Notes: generated from the letters alone by a model not told the origin. Positions 51,393-60,473 are shown, counted from the first letter of the stretch. The stretch: 64,000 bases of DNA from Thermohalobaculum sp039805905 (GCA_039805905.1 JBDIVM010000004.1:124001-188000), one strand, 5' to 3'. Numbers and translations are program-made.

Positions 51393-53669
51393 ATGACTTC
51401 CGCCGGCGACAAACCGATCTACGATCCGGGCCAGGTGGTCCACGCGCTGACGACCGGGGATGGGACCTATCCGACCGTCGCCTGGAAGCCCGACATCATC
51501 ACCTATTCGATCTCGACCGGGCAGATCGGCCCGATCCATGCCGACTATACGCCCGAGATGGACGGCTATGTGGCGATGACCGCGGTCATGCAGGCGGCGG
51601 CGCGCGAGGCCTTCGAGCTCTGGGACGACCTGATCGCGGTCGATCTGCTGGAGATGGACGACTGGCCGAGCGCGCACATCGCGCTCAACCGAACCTCAGC
51701 AAGCGGCGGCGCGACCTACACCGAATTCAGCTTCTGGGAAGTCGACAACGCGCCGCGCTCGCAGTACAAGCTGGCTGACGCCGACATCTGGATCGCCACC
51801 GACTGGCCGAGCCTCGACGAGGACAGCGATCTCTATCTTGGCGGCTTCGGGTTCCTGACCTACCTGCACGAGATCGGCCACGCGCTGGGTCTGACCCATC
51901 CCGGTCCCTACAATTTCGCGGGTAGCTACGAGGTCAATGCCACCCACCGGCAGGACACACTCGAATACACGGTCCTGTCCTATTTCGAGGCCGGATCCGA
52001 TGGTGGTGGAACCGACCACACCGGCTCTGAGGGGGTCAGCTATGGGGCGACTCCGCTCCTGCACGACATTCTGGCGATCCAGGCTGTCTACGGCGCCGAC
52101 CTGACCACGCGGGCGGGTGATACGGTCTACGGCTTCAACAGCACCGCCGATCGCGATGTGTTCGATTTCAACGTCAATGCCAATCCGGTGGTCGCGATCT
52201 GGGATGCGGGCGGCATCGACCGGATCGACGTATCGGGATGGAGCACGGATCAGGTCGTCGACCTGAACGAGGGCGCCATCTCGTCGGTCGGGGCGCTCAC
52301 GCGCAACCTTGCAATCGCCTGGGGGGCCACCATCGAACAGGCGGTCGGGGGCACCGGCAATGACCGGCTGACCGGCAATGTGGCGGCCAACCTGCTCGAC
52401 GGCAATGGCGGTAACGATGTGCTCGACGGCGGCGGTGGCAGCGACACGTTGCGAGGCGGGGCGGGCAACGATCTGATCTGGGGCCGGGCCGGCGACGACG
52501 TGATCGAGGGCGGCGACGGGGCCGACATCCTGCATGGCGGCGAGGGCGCCGACCGGATCGACGGTGGCGCGGGAGAGGACTGGCTGCGCTTCGCCACCGC
52601 TGCGGCACCGGTGACGCTGAGCCTGCTCGCCGGCGGGGGCACCGGCGGGGATGCCGCAGGCGACAGCTATCTCGGCATCGAGAACCTTGGCGGCTCGGAC
52701 TGGGCGGACAGCCTTACCGGATCGAACTTCGACAACAAGATCGAGGGCGGAGGCGGAGACGACGTGATCTTCAGCCTCTCGGGCCACGATTTCCTGCTGG
52801 GCGGCGCGGGCGACGACACCATCGACGGCGGCTTCGGCAACGACATCCTGCGCGGCGGGCCGGGCGCCGACCGGCTGATCGGCGGCATCGGCAAGGATTG
52901 GGCGCAGTACAACACCGCGGCGGCCGGGGTCGCCCTCTCGCTCGCCACCGGCGGCACGGGCGGCGAGGCGGCGGGGGACGGCTTCGATACGGTCGAGAAC
53001 CTGCGCGGATCCGATCTTGCCGACAGCCTGACCGGCGACGCAGCGCGCAACCTGATCATGGCCGGGAGGGGAGACGACATCGTCGACGGCGCCGGCGGGC
53101 CCGATGTGCTGCATGGCGAGGTCGGCAACGATACGCTGACCGGCGGGGCCGAGGGCGACGAGCTCTGGGGCGGGGCGGGGGCCGATCTGCTCGATGGTGG
53201 TGCCGCGAACGATTGGGCGCGCTACGACAATTCCCCTGCGGGCGTCTCGGTTGACCTCGCGACCGGCACCGGGGCGGGCGGCGACGCGGCTGGCGACACG
53301 CTGACGGCGGTCGAATTCCTGTGGGGGTCGGCCTTCGCCGATACGCTCGCGGGCGATTCAGGGGTGAACATGATCCGCGGCGGGGCGGGCAACGACCTGA
53401 TCCGCGGCCGGGGTGGCAACGACGTGCTCGACGGTCAGGGCGGCGCCGATACCTTCGTGTTCACGGCTGGCGACGGGATCGACCGCATCCACGGTTTCGA
53501 CCTGACCGCCGATCTGATCCGGATCGAGGGCGCGGTCGCCGGTTTCGCGGAACTGGGCATCGGAACCTTCAACGGCGACGCCTCGATCACTTATGGGCAA
53601 GGTGACGTGATCCTGCTGACCGGGCTCGACAGCGGCCTGATTTCCGCCGACCACTTCCAGTTTGCCTGA
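51393..53669 (+). CDS. RTX serralysin-like (M10) secreted metalloprotease
   Basis: 758 residues. The metzincin zinc motif HEIGHALGLTHP gives His159, His163 and His169. The following Met-turn, normally SVMSYF, reads TVLSYF here. From about residue 310 come RTX-type calcium-binding nonapeptide repeats (GGxGxDxLxG, e.g. GGAGNDLIWG, GGNDVLDG) in three blocks, each opening with a tryptophan-rich segment (DWLRF, DWAQY, DWARY) and GDAAGD or GEAAGD. The end ISADHFQFA has the hydrophobic C-terminus of type I secretion substrates; no ABC secretion genes are in the window. No signal peptide, as expected for this route. Role: extracellular protease. Confidence 0.85.
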   Translation: MTSAGDKPIYDPGQVVHALTTGDGTYPTVAWKPDIITYSISTGQIGPIHADYTPEMDGYVAMTAVMQAAAREAFELWDDLIAVDLLEMDDWPSAHIALNRTSASGGATYTEFSFWEVDNAPRSQYKLADADIWIATDWPSLDEDSDLYLGGFGFLTYLHEIGHALGLTHPGPYNFAGSYEVNATHRQDTLEYTVLSYFEAGSDGGGTDHTGSEGVSYGATPLLHDILAIQAVYGADLTTRAGDTVYGFNSTADRDVFDFNVNANPVVAIWDAGGIDRIDVSGWSTDQVVDLNEGAISSVGALTRNLAIAWGATIEQAVGGTGNDRLTGNVAANLLDGNGGNDVLDGGGGSDTLRGGAGNDLIWGRAGDDVIEGGDGADILHGGEGADRIDGGAGEDWLRFATAAAPVTLSLLAGGGTGGDAAGDSYLGIENLGGSDWADSLTGSNFDNKIEGGGGDDVIFSLSGHDFLLGGAGDDTIDGGFGNDILRGGPGADRLIGGIGKDWAQYNTAAAGVALSLATGGTGGEAAGDGFDTVENLRGSDLADSLTGDAARNLIMAGRGDDIVDGAGGPDVLHGEVGNDTLTGGAEGDELWGGAGADLLDGGAANDWARYDNSPAGVSVDLATGTGAGGDAAGDTLTAVEFLWGSAFADTLAGDSGVNMIRGGAGNDLIRGRGGNDVLDGQGGADTFVFTAGDGIDRIHGFDLTADLIRIEGAVAGFAELGIGTFNGDASITYGQGDVILLTGLDSGLISADHFQFA

Positions 53670-53782
53670 GCGTCAGGCGTGCGAATCCGCGTGCTGTCAG
53701 GCATACTGGCGCCTATGCTTGAGCGCTTCGCGCCGGCGCAGGCTCGGCGCTGTGTCATCGCCACTCGGGAAGCTGCCTCTCG

Positions 53783-54364
53783 ATGAAGGTTCTCGTTGTC
53801 TTCGACCATCCGCGGCGCAGTTCGTTCTGCGGAGCCGTTCTCGATGCCTTCATTTCCGGGCTTGCGGAGGCCGGCCATCATGCCGAGATCGCCGACCTGC
53901 GGGCGGAGGGATTTGACCCCCGGCTGCCGCCGGAGGACGAGCCGGACTGGGACATGCCGCAGAAACGCTACAGCGAAGCCGTGCTGGCGGAGCAGGCGAG
54001 GATATCGCGCAACGACGCCCTCGCCTTCGTCTTTCCGGTGTGGTGGTGGTCCATGCCGGCGACCCTGAAAGGATGGATTGACCGGGTCTGGAACAACGGC
54101 TGGGCTTACGGTGAAGCCCGGCTGCCGCATCGCCGCGCCGTGCTCATGGGCACCGCGGCCAGCAGCGCAGAAGGATTTGCCAAGCGCGGCTATGACCGGG
54201 CAATGGAGGTGCAGCTGGTGACCGGCATCATGAATTACTGCGGCATCGAGGATGCCGAGCTCAGGCTGTTTTACGACGTGACCGGGGAGGCAGCGGTGCG
54301 GCTCGCAGCGCTGGAGCAGGCACGCACGCTGGGGCATCGCTTCGAGCGCGCGGCGAACAGCTGA
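53783..54364 (+). CDS. NAD(P)H-dependent flavin oxidoreductase (NQO/MdaB-like)
   Basis: 193 residues of the flavodoxin-like quinone reductase family (MdaB/YwrO/KefF type). It starts KVLVVFDHPRRSSFCGAVLDAF, the FMN/FAD-binding loop of this family, then DLRAEGFDPRL, and the FPVWWWSMPATLKGWIDRV segment that lines the flavin ring, with GTAASSAEGFAKRGYD later. It would reduce quinones by two electrons. Alone between the RTX protease (114-base gap) and the convergent racemase-like gene. Confidence 0.87.
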   Translation: MKVLVVFDHPRRSSFCGAVLDAFISGLAEAGHHAEIADLRAEGFDPRLPPEDEPDWDMPQKRYSEAVLAEQARISRNDALAFVFPVWWWSMPATLKGWIDRVWNNGWAYGEARLPHRRAVLMGTAASSAEGFAKRGYDRAMEVQLVTGIMNYCGIEDAELRLFYDVTGEAAVRLAALEQARTLGHRFERAANS

Positions 54365-54440
54365 CACCGGGCAGGCGAGGCTTGGTGCGGCAGGTGCGGA
54401 CCGCCCGGATGTTGTCCTGGAGCGAAACGGCACAGCGGCG

Positions 54441-55121
54441 TCAGTCAATGCCCGGCCGTGCCGCCTCGCGGGCGATCGCCTCGATGTGAATCGCGGCACA
54501 GTCGAGCGTCTTGAAGCCCGGCTCGTGGCCCTCGAAGGCGAGGAAGAGGTCGGTGCCGCCGAGCAGGACCAGTTCCGCGCCGCGCGCCGCAAGTGCCCGG
54601 CCCGCCTCGAAGAAGACACGGCGCTGGTCGGGCGTGACCCGGGCCGCCAAAGCCGTGTCGACATAGGTGCGGTGGATGCGCGCGATCTCGTCGGGATCCG
54701 GCACCAGTACCTCGGCGGCGCGGATGCCGCCATAGAACCGGGTGGCCATCACGGTGTCGGTGCCGATCAGCCCGACCCGCTTCAGCCCCCGCGCGGTCAT
54801 TGCCTCGTCCATCGCGGCGATCATGTCGATGATCGGCAGCGGGCAGCGCGCGCGGAATCGCTCGATGCAGAAATGCCCGCCGATCGAGGTAATGGCGAGC
54901 GCCTTCGCCCCGGCTGCCGCCAGCCGGTCGGCAAGGCGGAGAAAGATTTCCGCCTGCGCCTCGGGCTGCCGAGCCTCGAAGTTCCGCACCAGCGTCGGCG
55001 CGTCGGCGTGGACGATCGTGGCGTCGAGCACCTGGCCGCGCGCCTTCATCGCCTCGATCAGGCCGCGGTAGTAGAGGTCGGTCGCCGCCGGTCCGATGCC
55101 GCCGATCAATCCGATGTGCAC
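54441..55121 (-). CDS. Aspartate/glutamate racemase-family protein without catalytic cysteines
   Basis: 226 residues in the Asp/Glu racemase fold: an N-terminal HIGLIGGIGPAATDLYYRGLIEAM and a second half VGLIGTDTVMATRFYG. The two catalytic cysteines of the family are missing: the PCNTxH motif reads AITSIGGHF (Ser79 in place of Cys), and the LGCTE motif reads LLGGTDLFL (Gly). A cysteine at residue 85 is close by, so activity of another kind cannot be excluded. The GTG start at 55121 follows GGGAGGAG. Third gene of the run mcl1 - amidohydrolase - this gene (56 bases after the amidohydrolase stop). Confidence 0.82.
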   Translation of the reverse strand: MHIGLIGGIGPAATDLYYRGLIEAMKARGQVLDATIVHADAPTLVRNFEARQPEAQAEIFLRLADRLAAAGAKALAITSIGGHFCIERFRARCPLPIIDMIAAMDEAMTARGLKRVGLIGTDTVMATRFYGGIRAAEVLVPDPDEIARIHRTYVDTALAARVTPDQRRVFFEAGRALAARGAELVLLGGTDLFLAFEGHEPGFKTLDCAAIHIEAIAREAARPGID

Positions 55122-55177
55122 GAGTCTCCTCCCCCGGGGCGCAGACCTGCGCCGTTGCGAGCATGGCGCCCCTGTGT

Positions 55178-56344
55178 CTAGCGGCTCGGTGGCAGTGCCG
55201 TCTCGACCAGCCTGGCGAACCACGAGGCGCCGATCGGGCTCGCCTCGTCGTTGTAGTCGAAAGCCGGGTTATGGCAGCAGGCGCCCGGCCCGGTCCCCAG
55301 CAGCACCATGGCACCGGGCCGCTCGGCCAGCATGTAGGCGAAGTCCTCGGCACCCATCTCCGGCGGCGCATCGGCGTTCACCCGGTCAGCCCCGACAACG
55401 TCCGCGGCGACCCGGGCGGCGAAGGCGGCCTCTGCGGCATCGTTGACGCCCGGCGGGTAGCCGAAATCGTAGGCGACATCGGCGGTGCAGCCATGCGCGG
55501 CGGCCGAGGCCTCGGCGATCCTCAGGATGTCCGCGGCGATGCGCTGCCGGATTGCGGGGTCATAGGTCCGAACGGTGCCGGCGAGCAGCCCCTCGGCCGG
55601 GATCACGTTCGTGGCCTCGCCCGCCCTGAGCACGGTCAGCGAGACCACGACCGCTGCAACCGGGTCGATCCGGCGCGCGGGGATAGACTGCAGCGCCTGC
55701 CCGGCCTGCAGGAGCGCCGGCACCGGGTCGACGGCGAGGTGCGGATAGCCGGCATGCCCGCCCTTGCCGCGGATGGTGATGCGGAACTCGTCCGCCGCCG
55801 CGCAGAACGGCCCGGGCCGCAGGTGGATGCGGCCGAACGGGATCTCGGGTGCGTTGTGGAGCGCGAAGACGCGCGAGATGGCGAAGCGGTCCATGATCCC
55901 CTCCTCGCACATCATCCGGCCACCACCGACCGTTTCCTCGGCCGGCTGGAAGATCAGCACCACTGTGCCCGCAAAGTTCCGGGTCTCGGCCAGGTAGCGG
56001 GCGGCGCCGAGCAGGATGGCGGTGTGGCCGTCATGGCCGCAGGCATGCATCACACCCGGCCGTGTCGAGGCGTAGGGCACCCCGGTCGCCTCGATGATCG
56101 GCAGCGCATCCATGTCGGCGCGCAGACCGATCGCCGGCCCGTCCTCAGCGCCCCGGATCAGCGCCACGATCCCGGTTCGGGCGATCCCGGTATGTATCTC
56201 GTCGACGCCGATCTCGCGCAGCCGCGCGGCGACGAAGGCCGCCGTCTCGGGCAGGTCGAGACTGAGTTCCGGATGGGCATGAAGATGTCGCCGCCAGGCG
56301 CGCATCTCGGGCCCGAACTCCGCGATCCGGTTGATCACCGGCAT
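55178..56344 (-). CDS. M20 family amidohydrolase (hippurate hydrolase type)
   Basis: 388 residues. M20D motifs: RRHLHAHPELSL at the N-terminus, GLRADMDALP, and the zinc region HACGHDGHTAIL (Cys102, His104), FQPAEETVGGG with the catalytic glutamate, and MGAEDFAYML near the end. The family cleaves N-acyl amino acids such as hippurate or indole conjugates. GGGAGG before the ATG supports the start. It lies 27 bases after mcl1 and is probably co-transcribed with it. Confidence 0.9.
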   Translation of the reverse strand: MPVINRIAEFGPEMRAWRRHLHAHPELSLDLPETAAFVAARLREIGVDEIHTGIARTGIVALIRGAEDGPAIGLRADMDALPIIEATGVPYASTRPGVMHACGHDGHTAILLGAARYLAETRNFAGTVVLIFQPAEETVGGGRMMCEEGIMDRFAISRVFALHNAPEIPFGRIHLRPGPFCAAADEFRITIRGKGGHAGYPHLAVDPVPALLQAGQALQSIPARRIDPVAAVVVSLTVLRAGEATNVIPAEGLLAGTVRTYDPAIRQRIAADILRIAEASAAAHGCTADVAYDFGYPPGVNDAAEAAFAARVAADVVGADRVNADAPPEMGAEDFAYMLAERPGAMVLLGTGPGACCHNPAFDYNDEASPIGASWFARLVETALPPSR

Positions 56345-56371
56345 GTCGGCCTCCCGGCGGCGGCCCGGGCC

Positions 56372-57349
56372 TCAGCCCGCGATCAGCGCCGCCTGCTTCA
56401 CGATCCCCTGGGCCTGGCGGATCGAGGCGATGTCGATGAGCTTCCCGTCCAGCGTCACCGCCCCGGCGCCGTCCTTCTGCGCCGTCTCCATCGCCTCGAG
56501 GATGCGCCGCGCGTGGGCCAGCATCTCGTCGGACGGCGTGAAGACCTCGTTCGCCAGCGCGACCTGCCTGGGGTGGATCGCCCATTTGCCGACCATGCCC
56601 AGCGTCGCCGCGCGCCGGGCCTGGGCGCGGAAGCCCTCGTCGTCGGAGAAGTCGCCGAACGGTCCGTCGACGGGCAGGAGGCCGTGGGCGCGGCAGGCGG
56701 CCACGATGGCGGCCGTCGGGTGATGCCAGGGGTCGCCCCAGTGCACCGCGCGGGCGCCGCCATCGGGCCGCGCATCCTCGATCATGTAGTAGTTCGCCTG
56801 TGTGCCGCCGATCCCGGTGGTCGCCATGCCCATCGACGCGGCGTAGTCTGCTGCGCCGAGGCTCAGCGCCTGCATCCGGGGACTGGCGGCCGCGATCTCT
56901 TCGACATGGGCGATGCCGGCAGCCGTCTCGATGATCGCCTCGAAGCCGATCCGCTTCCCGCGCCCCTTCGCGGCCTCGATGGCGCTCACCAGCGCGTCGA
57001 CCGCGTAGATGTCCTTCGCATTGCCGGCCTTGGGGATCATGATGAGGTCGAGCCGCTCGCCGCAGTTCTCCAGCACCTCGACAACGTCGCGGTACCACCA
57101 GGGGGTGTCGAGCCCGTTGATCCGGACCGAGACGGTCTTGTTGCCCCAGTCGACTTCGTTGATCGCCGCGACGATGTTGGCCCTGGCCTGCGGCTTGTCC
57201 TGCGGCGCCACTGCATCCTCGAGGTCGAGGTTCACCACATCCGCCGCCGAGGCCGCCATCTTGCCGAAGATCGCCGGGCGCGAGCCGGGGCCGAACAGCT
57301 GGCAGCGGTTCGGGCGGGCGGGCGGTGCGGGCTGCAGGGTGAAGCTCAT
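56372..57349 (-). CDS. mcl1: L-malyl-CoA / beta-methylmalyl-CoA lyase
   Basis: 325 residues of the HpcH/citrate-lyase-like family. It begins SFTLQPAPPARPNRCQLFGPGSRP, nearly the Rhodobacter Mcl1 sequence, and has LDLEDAVAP, RINGLDTPWWYRDVVE, IMIPKAGNAKD and GPFGDFSDDEGFRAQARR with GMVGKWAIHP. In the ethylmalonyl-CoA pathway it splits beta-methylmalyl-CoA to glyoxylate and propionyl-CoA and makes malyl-CoA. It is slightly longer than the Rhodobacter enzyme (about 318) because of a short insert DARPDGGARAVHW. First gene of the mcl1-amidohydrolase-racemase-like run. Confidence 0.94.
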   Translation of the reverse strand: MSFTLQPAPPARPNRCQLFGPGSRPAIFGKMAASAADVVNLDLEDAVAPQDKPQARANIVAAINEVDWGNKTVSVRINGLDTPWWYRDVVEVLENCGERLDLIMIPKAGNAKDIYAVDALVSAIEAAKGRGKRIGFEAIIETAAGIAHVEEIAAASPRMQALSLGAADYAASMGMATTGIGGTQANYYMIEDARPDGGARAVHWGDPWHHPTAAIVAACRAHGLLPVDGPFGDFSDDEGFRAQARRAATLGMVGKWAIHPRQVALANEVFTPSDEMLAHARRILEAMETAQKDGAGAVTLDGKLIDIASIRQAQGIVKQAALIAG

Positions 57350-57477
57350 CGGGGACTCCGGGATGGTGCGGGCGCTTTCTTGATGCTGCGGCGCAACGTA
57401 GTGCCCGTCCGCACGGCCCGTCAATCGGCCCCGGCGCGCGCTTGCATTTCCGGGGCCGGCGCCTTAGGTCACGGCGC

Positions 57478-58005
57478 ATGATCCGGCCGATCCTCATCCA
57501 TCCCGACCCGCGCCTGCGCAAGGTCTGCACGCCCGTCGACGGTGTTGATGCGGCTGTTCGGTCGCTGATGGCTGACATGCTGCAGACCATGTACGATGCC
57601 CCCGGCATCGGCCTCGCCGCGCCGCAGGTCGGCGTGCTGGCCCGGGTCATCGTGATGGACTGCGCCAAGGGCGAGGACGAGGAGCCCGAGCCGATCTGCC
57701 TCGCCAACCCCGAGATCGTGTGGGCCTCGGAGGAGATGCGCGAGCACGAGGAGGGCTGCCTGTCGATCCCCGACCAGTATGCCATGGTCACCCGGCCGAG
57801 TGCCGTGCGGGTGCGGTTCCGGAACCGCGACGGTGCGGAGGAGGAGCGCGCCTTCGAGGGCCTGCGCGCGACCTGCGTGCAGCATGAGATCGACCACCTG
57901 AACGGCAGGCTCTTCATCGACTATCTGGGCGCCATGCGCCGGCAGCTCATCACCTCGAAGATGAAGAAGCTGAAGCGCGAGCGCGCCCGCGCCGCTGCCG
58001 AATAG
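57478..58005 (+). CDS. def: Peptide deformylase
   Basis: 175 residues. The three deformylase motifs are GIGLAAPQVG (43-52), EGCLS (92-96; metal-ligand Cys94) and QHEIDHLNG (His136, Glu137, His140). It removes the N-formyl group from new proteins, binding Fe2+ or Zn2+. The basic tail KMKKLKRERARAAAE is common in alphaproteobacterial Def. The start at 57478 gives the standard N-terminus; an in-frame ATG 12 codons upstream reads MHFRGRRLRSRR and is unlikely. It lies 22 bases before fmt, the usual partner. Confidence 0.97.
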   Translation: MIRPILIHPDPRLRKVCTPVDGVDAAVRSLMADMLQTMYDAPGIGLAAPQVGVLARVIVMDCAKGEDEEPEPICLANPEIVWASEEMREHEEGCLSIPDQYAMVTRPSAVRVRFRNRDGAEEERAFEGLRATCVQHEIDHLNGRLFIDYLGAMRRQLITSKMKKLKRERARAAAE

Positions 58006-58027
58006 CGCCGTGCTGCGGCGTCAGCGT

Positions 58028-58942
58028 ATGCGCCTCGCCTTTCTCGGAACCCCCGATTTCGCCGTGCCGGTCCTGCATGCGCTCGCCGGCTCCGGCCACC
58101 ACGTCGTGCGCGTCTACAGCCAGCCTCCCCGGCCCGCCGGGCGGGGCAGGGCGACGCGGCCCTCGGCCGTGCAGCGCGCGGCGGAGCGTCTGGGGATTCC
58201 GGTCGAGACACCCGGCAGTTTCCGCGACCCAGCGGTGCTGGCCGGTTTCGCGGCGCTCCGTCTCGATGCGGCGGTGGTGGTGGCCTATGGCCAGATCCTG
58301 CCGCAGGCAGCGCTCGACGCGCCGCGGCTCGGCTGCCTGAACCTGCACGCCTCGCTGCTGCCGCGCTGGCGCGGCGCGGCGCCGATCCAGCGGGTGGTGA
58401 TGGCGGGCGACGCCGAGACCGGCGTCTGCGTCATGCAGATGGAGGCAGGGCTCGACACCGGCCCGGTGCTGGCCCGCACGACGACCCCGATCGGCCCGGA
58501 CGACACCGCCGGCACGCTGCACGACCGGCTGGCGGAGATCGGGGCGAGGCAGATGGTCGAAACCCTCGCACGGCTCGAGTCGGGCACCCTCACGCCCGAG
58601 CCGCAGGCGGTGGATGGCGTCACCTATGCCCGCAAGGTCGACAAGGCCGAGGCAAGGATCGACTGGACCCGCCCGGCCGCCGAGCTCGCGGCCCTGGTCC
58701 GCGGCCTCAGCCCCTTCCCCGGCGCCTGGTGCACGATCGCCGGCGAGCGGGTCAAGCTCCTGATGGCGCGGCCTGAGGCCGGGGCGGGTGCGCCCGGCGA
58801 GGTGCTGGACGGCGCCCTCTTGATCGCCTGCGGCGCCGGGGCGCTGCGCCTCGTCACGCTCCAGCGGGCGGGCAAGGCGCCGATGAACGCGGCTACCTTT
58901 CTCAACGGTTTTGCGGTCCCGAGAGGAACGCGGCTCGGCTGA
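58028..58942 (+). CDS. fmt: Methionyl-tRNA formyltransferase
   Basis: 304 residues. N-terminal formyl-THF-binding domain starting RLAFLGTPDFAVPVLHAL; catalytic motif LNLHASLLPRWRGAAPIQRVV (pieces: the Asn-His pair and SLLPRWRG) with later EAGLDTGPVLA; C-terminal OB-fold tRNA-binding domain from about residue 205. It formylates initiator Met-tRNA. The start at 58028 gives the family's standard N-terminus; a GTG six codons earlier is the alternative and neither has a strong RBS. Confidence 0.96.
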   Translation: MRLAFLGTPDFAVPVLHALAGSGHHVVRVYSQPPRPAGRGRATRPSAVQRAAERLGIPVETPGSFRDPAVLAGFAALRLDAAVVVAYGQILPQAALDAPRLGCLNLHASLLPRWRGAAPIQRVVMAGDAETGVCVMQMEAGLDTGPVLARTTTPIGPDDTAGTLHDRLAEIGARQMVETLARLESGTLTPEPQAVDGVTYARKVDKAEARIDWTRPAAELAALVRGLSPFPGAWCTIAGERVKLLMARPEAGAGAPGEVLDGALLIACGAGALRLVTLQRAGKAPMNAATFLNGFAVPRGTRLG

Positions 58943-58973
58943 TCTCGAGAAGCCCCAGAGCCGGAAAGTCAAA

Positions 58974-58995
58974 GGGGCGCCCGCATGGGCGCCCC
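58974..58995. terminator. Bidirectional terminator between fmt and gabD
   Basis: GGGGCGCCC (58974-58982), loop GCAT, GGGCGCCCC (58987-58995): nine perfect pairs. On the minus strand it is followed by TTTGAC, a short T run serving gabD; on the plus strand it serves fmt more weakly. Confidence 0.62.
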
Positions 58996-59018
58996 GACTG
59001 GTCCGGATGCCGGGATCT

Positions 59019-60473
59019 TCAGATCCCCATGCAGAGATATTTGATCTCGAGGAAGTCCTCGATGCCGTATTTCGAGCCCTCGCGGCCGAGCCCCGACTGC
59101 TTGACGCCGCCGAAGGGCGCCACCTCGGTCGAGATGATGCCGGTGTTGATGCCGACGATGCCGTATTCCAGCGCCTCGGCCACCTTCCAGACGCGGCTCA
59201 GATCCTTGGCGTAGAAGTAGCTGGCCAGGCCGAACTCGGTGTCGTTGGCCATGCGGATCACGTCCTCGTCGGTCTCGAACCTGAACAGCGGCGCCACCGG
59301 TCCGAAGGTCTCCTCGCGGGCGACAAGCATCTGTTGCGTCACCCCGGCGAGCACCGTCGGCTGGAAGAAGGTGCCGCCCTTTTCGTGCGGCTTGCCCCCG
59401 AGGATGACCTTGGCGCCCTTCTTGGTCGCATCGGCCACGTGCTGCTTCACCTTGGCGAGCCCGGCTTCGTCGATCAGCGGGCCGGTGGTGACGCCCTCCT
59501 CGAAGCCGTCGCCGACCTTCAGCTTCGCGACCGCCTTGGTCAGCTTTTCGGCGAAGGCGTCGTAGACGCCGGCCTGCACGTAGATGCGGTTGGCGCAGAC
59601 ACAGGTCTGGCCGGCGTTCCTGAACTTGCACAGGATCGCGCCCTCGACCGCCTTGTCGAGGTCGGCGTCGTCGAAGACGATGAAGGGCGCGTTGCCGCCG
59701 AGTTCGAGGCTGACCTTCTTGATCTGGTCCGAGCACTGGCGCATCAGCACGCGGCCGACCTCGGTCGAGCCGGTGAAGGTGATCTTGCGCACCTTGTCAT
59801 TGCCGCACAGTTCCGCGCCGACGCTGCGGCTGTCGGCCGAGGTGATGACATTCAGCACCCCCTTCGGGAAGCCGGCCTTCTCGCCGAGCACGGCGAGAGC
59901 GGTAGCCGAGAGCGGCGTCTGCTTCGCCGGCTTGATCACCACGGCGCAGCCCACCGCAAGCGCCGGTGCCACCTTGCGGGTGATCATCGCGTTCGGGAAG
60001 TTCCACGGCGTGATGGCGCCGACAACGCCCACGGGCTGCTTCAGAACCACGATGCGCTTGTCCGGCTGGTGGCCGGGAATGGTGTCGCCGTAGACCCGCT
60101 TGGCTTCCTCGGCGAACCACTCGACGAAGCTCGCGCCATAGACGATCTCGCCCTTCGCCTCGGTCAGCGGCTTGCCCTGCTCGGCGGTGAGCAGGCGGGC
60201 GAGGTCATCGGCGTTCTCGATGATCAGCTCGAACCAGCGGCGCAGGACCGCGGCGCGCTCCTTGCCGGTCTTGGCGGCCCAGGCGGGCTGGGCCGCATAC
60301 GCGGCATCGATGGCGCGCTGCGTCTCGGTGGCGCCGAGATCGGCGCAGCGTGCGATCTCCTCGCCGGTGGCGGGGTTGGTCACGGCAAAGGTCTTGCTGG
60401 AATCGGCATTGATCCACTCGCCGTTCACGTAGGAACGGCCCTCGAGCAGGTTGCGGGCGGTCAGGTCGAACAT
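59019..60473 (-). CDS. gabD: NAD(P)-dependent succinate-semialdehyde dehydrogenase
   Basis: 484 residues, aldehyde dehydrogenase superfamily. Motifs: GAITPWNFPNAMITRKVAPALAVGC (pieces: TPWNFP oxyanion Asn, KPAKQTPLSA), FTGSTEVGR, LELGGNAPFIVFDDADLD (catalytic Glu), FRNAGQTCVCANR (catalytic Cys) and EVAPFGGVKQSGLGREGSKYGIEDFLE. The whole pattern is that of GabD, converting succinate semialdehyde to succinate. The start at 60473 (MFDLTARNLLEG) follows GGAGGAG. It converges with fmt, separated by a hairpin terminator. Confidence 0.94.
   Translation of the reverse strand: MFDLTARNLLEGRSYVNGEWINADSSKTFAVTNPATGEEIARCADLGATETQRAIDAAYAAQPAWAAKTGKERAAVLRRWFELIIENADDLARLLTAEQGKPLTEAKGEIVYGASFVEWFAEEAKRVYGDTIPGHQPDKRIVVLKQPVGVVGAITPWNFPNAMITRKVAPALAVGCAVVIKPAKQTPLSATALAVLGEKAGFPKGVLNVITSADSRSVGAELCGNDKVRKITFTGSTEVGRVLMRQCSDQIKKVSLELGGNAPFIVFDDADLDKAVEGAILCKFRNAGQTCVCANRIYVQAGVYDAFAEKLTKAVAKLKVGDGFEEGVTTGPLIDEAGLAKVKQHVADATKKGAKVILGGKPHEKGGTFFQPTVLAGVTQQMLVAREETFGPVAPLFRFETDEDVIRMANDTEFGLASYFYAKDLSRVWKVAEALEYGIVGINTGIISTEVAPFGGVKQSGLGREGSKYGIEDFLEIKYLCMGI

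Noticed and set aside
52330..53460. CRISPR-like or tandem-repeat impression from recurring GGCGGCGCCGGC units
   Set aside because: These are the codons of RTX nonapeptides inside an intact protease frame; units are degenerate at DNA level and have no spacers.
57365..57395. TGC-rich segment upstream of mcl1 as a PhaR site
   Set aside because: It contains TGC-N3-GCA only once without extended arms, a match expected often in GC-rich DNA.
55163..57481. Very long open frame (772 codons) on the plus strand
   Set aside because: It is antisense to mcl1, the M20 amidohydrolase and the racemase-like gene. It has no family resemblance and is low-complexity (Arg/Gly/Asp), as is usual for antisense frames in GC-rich DNA.
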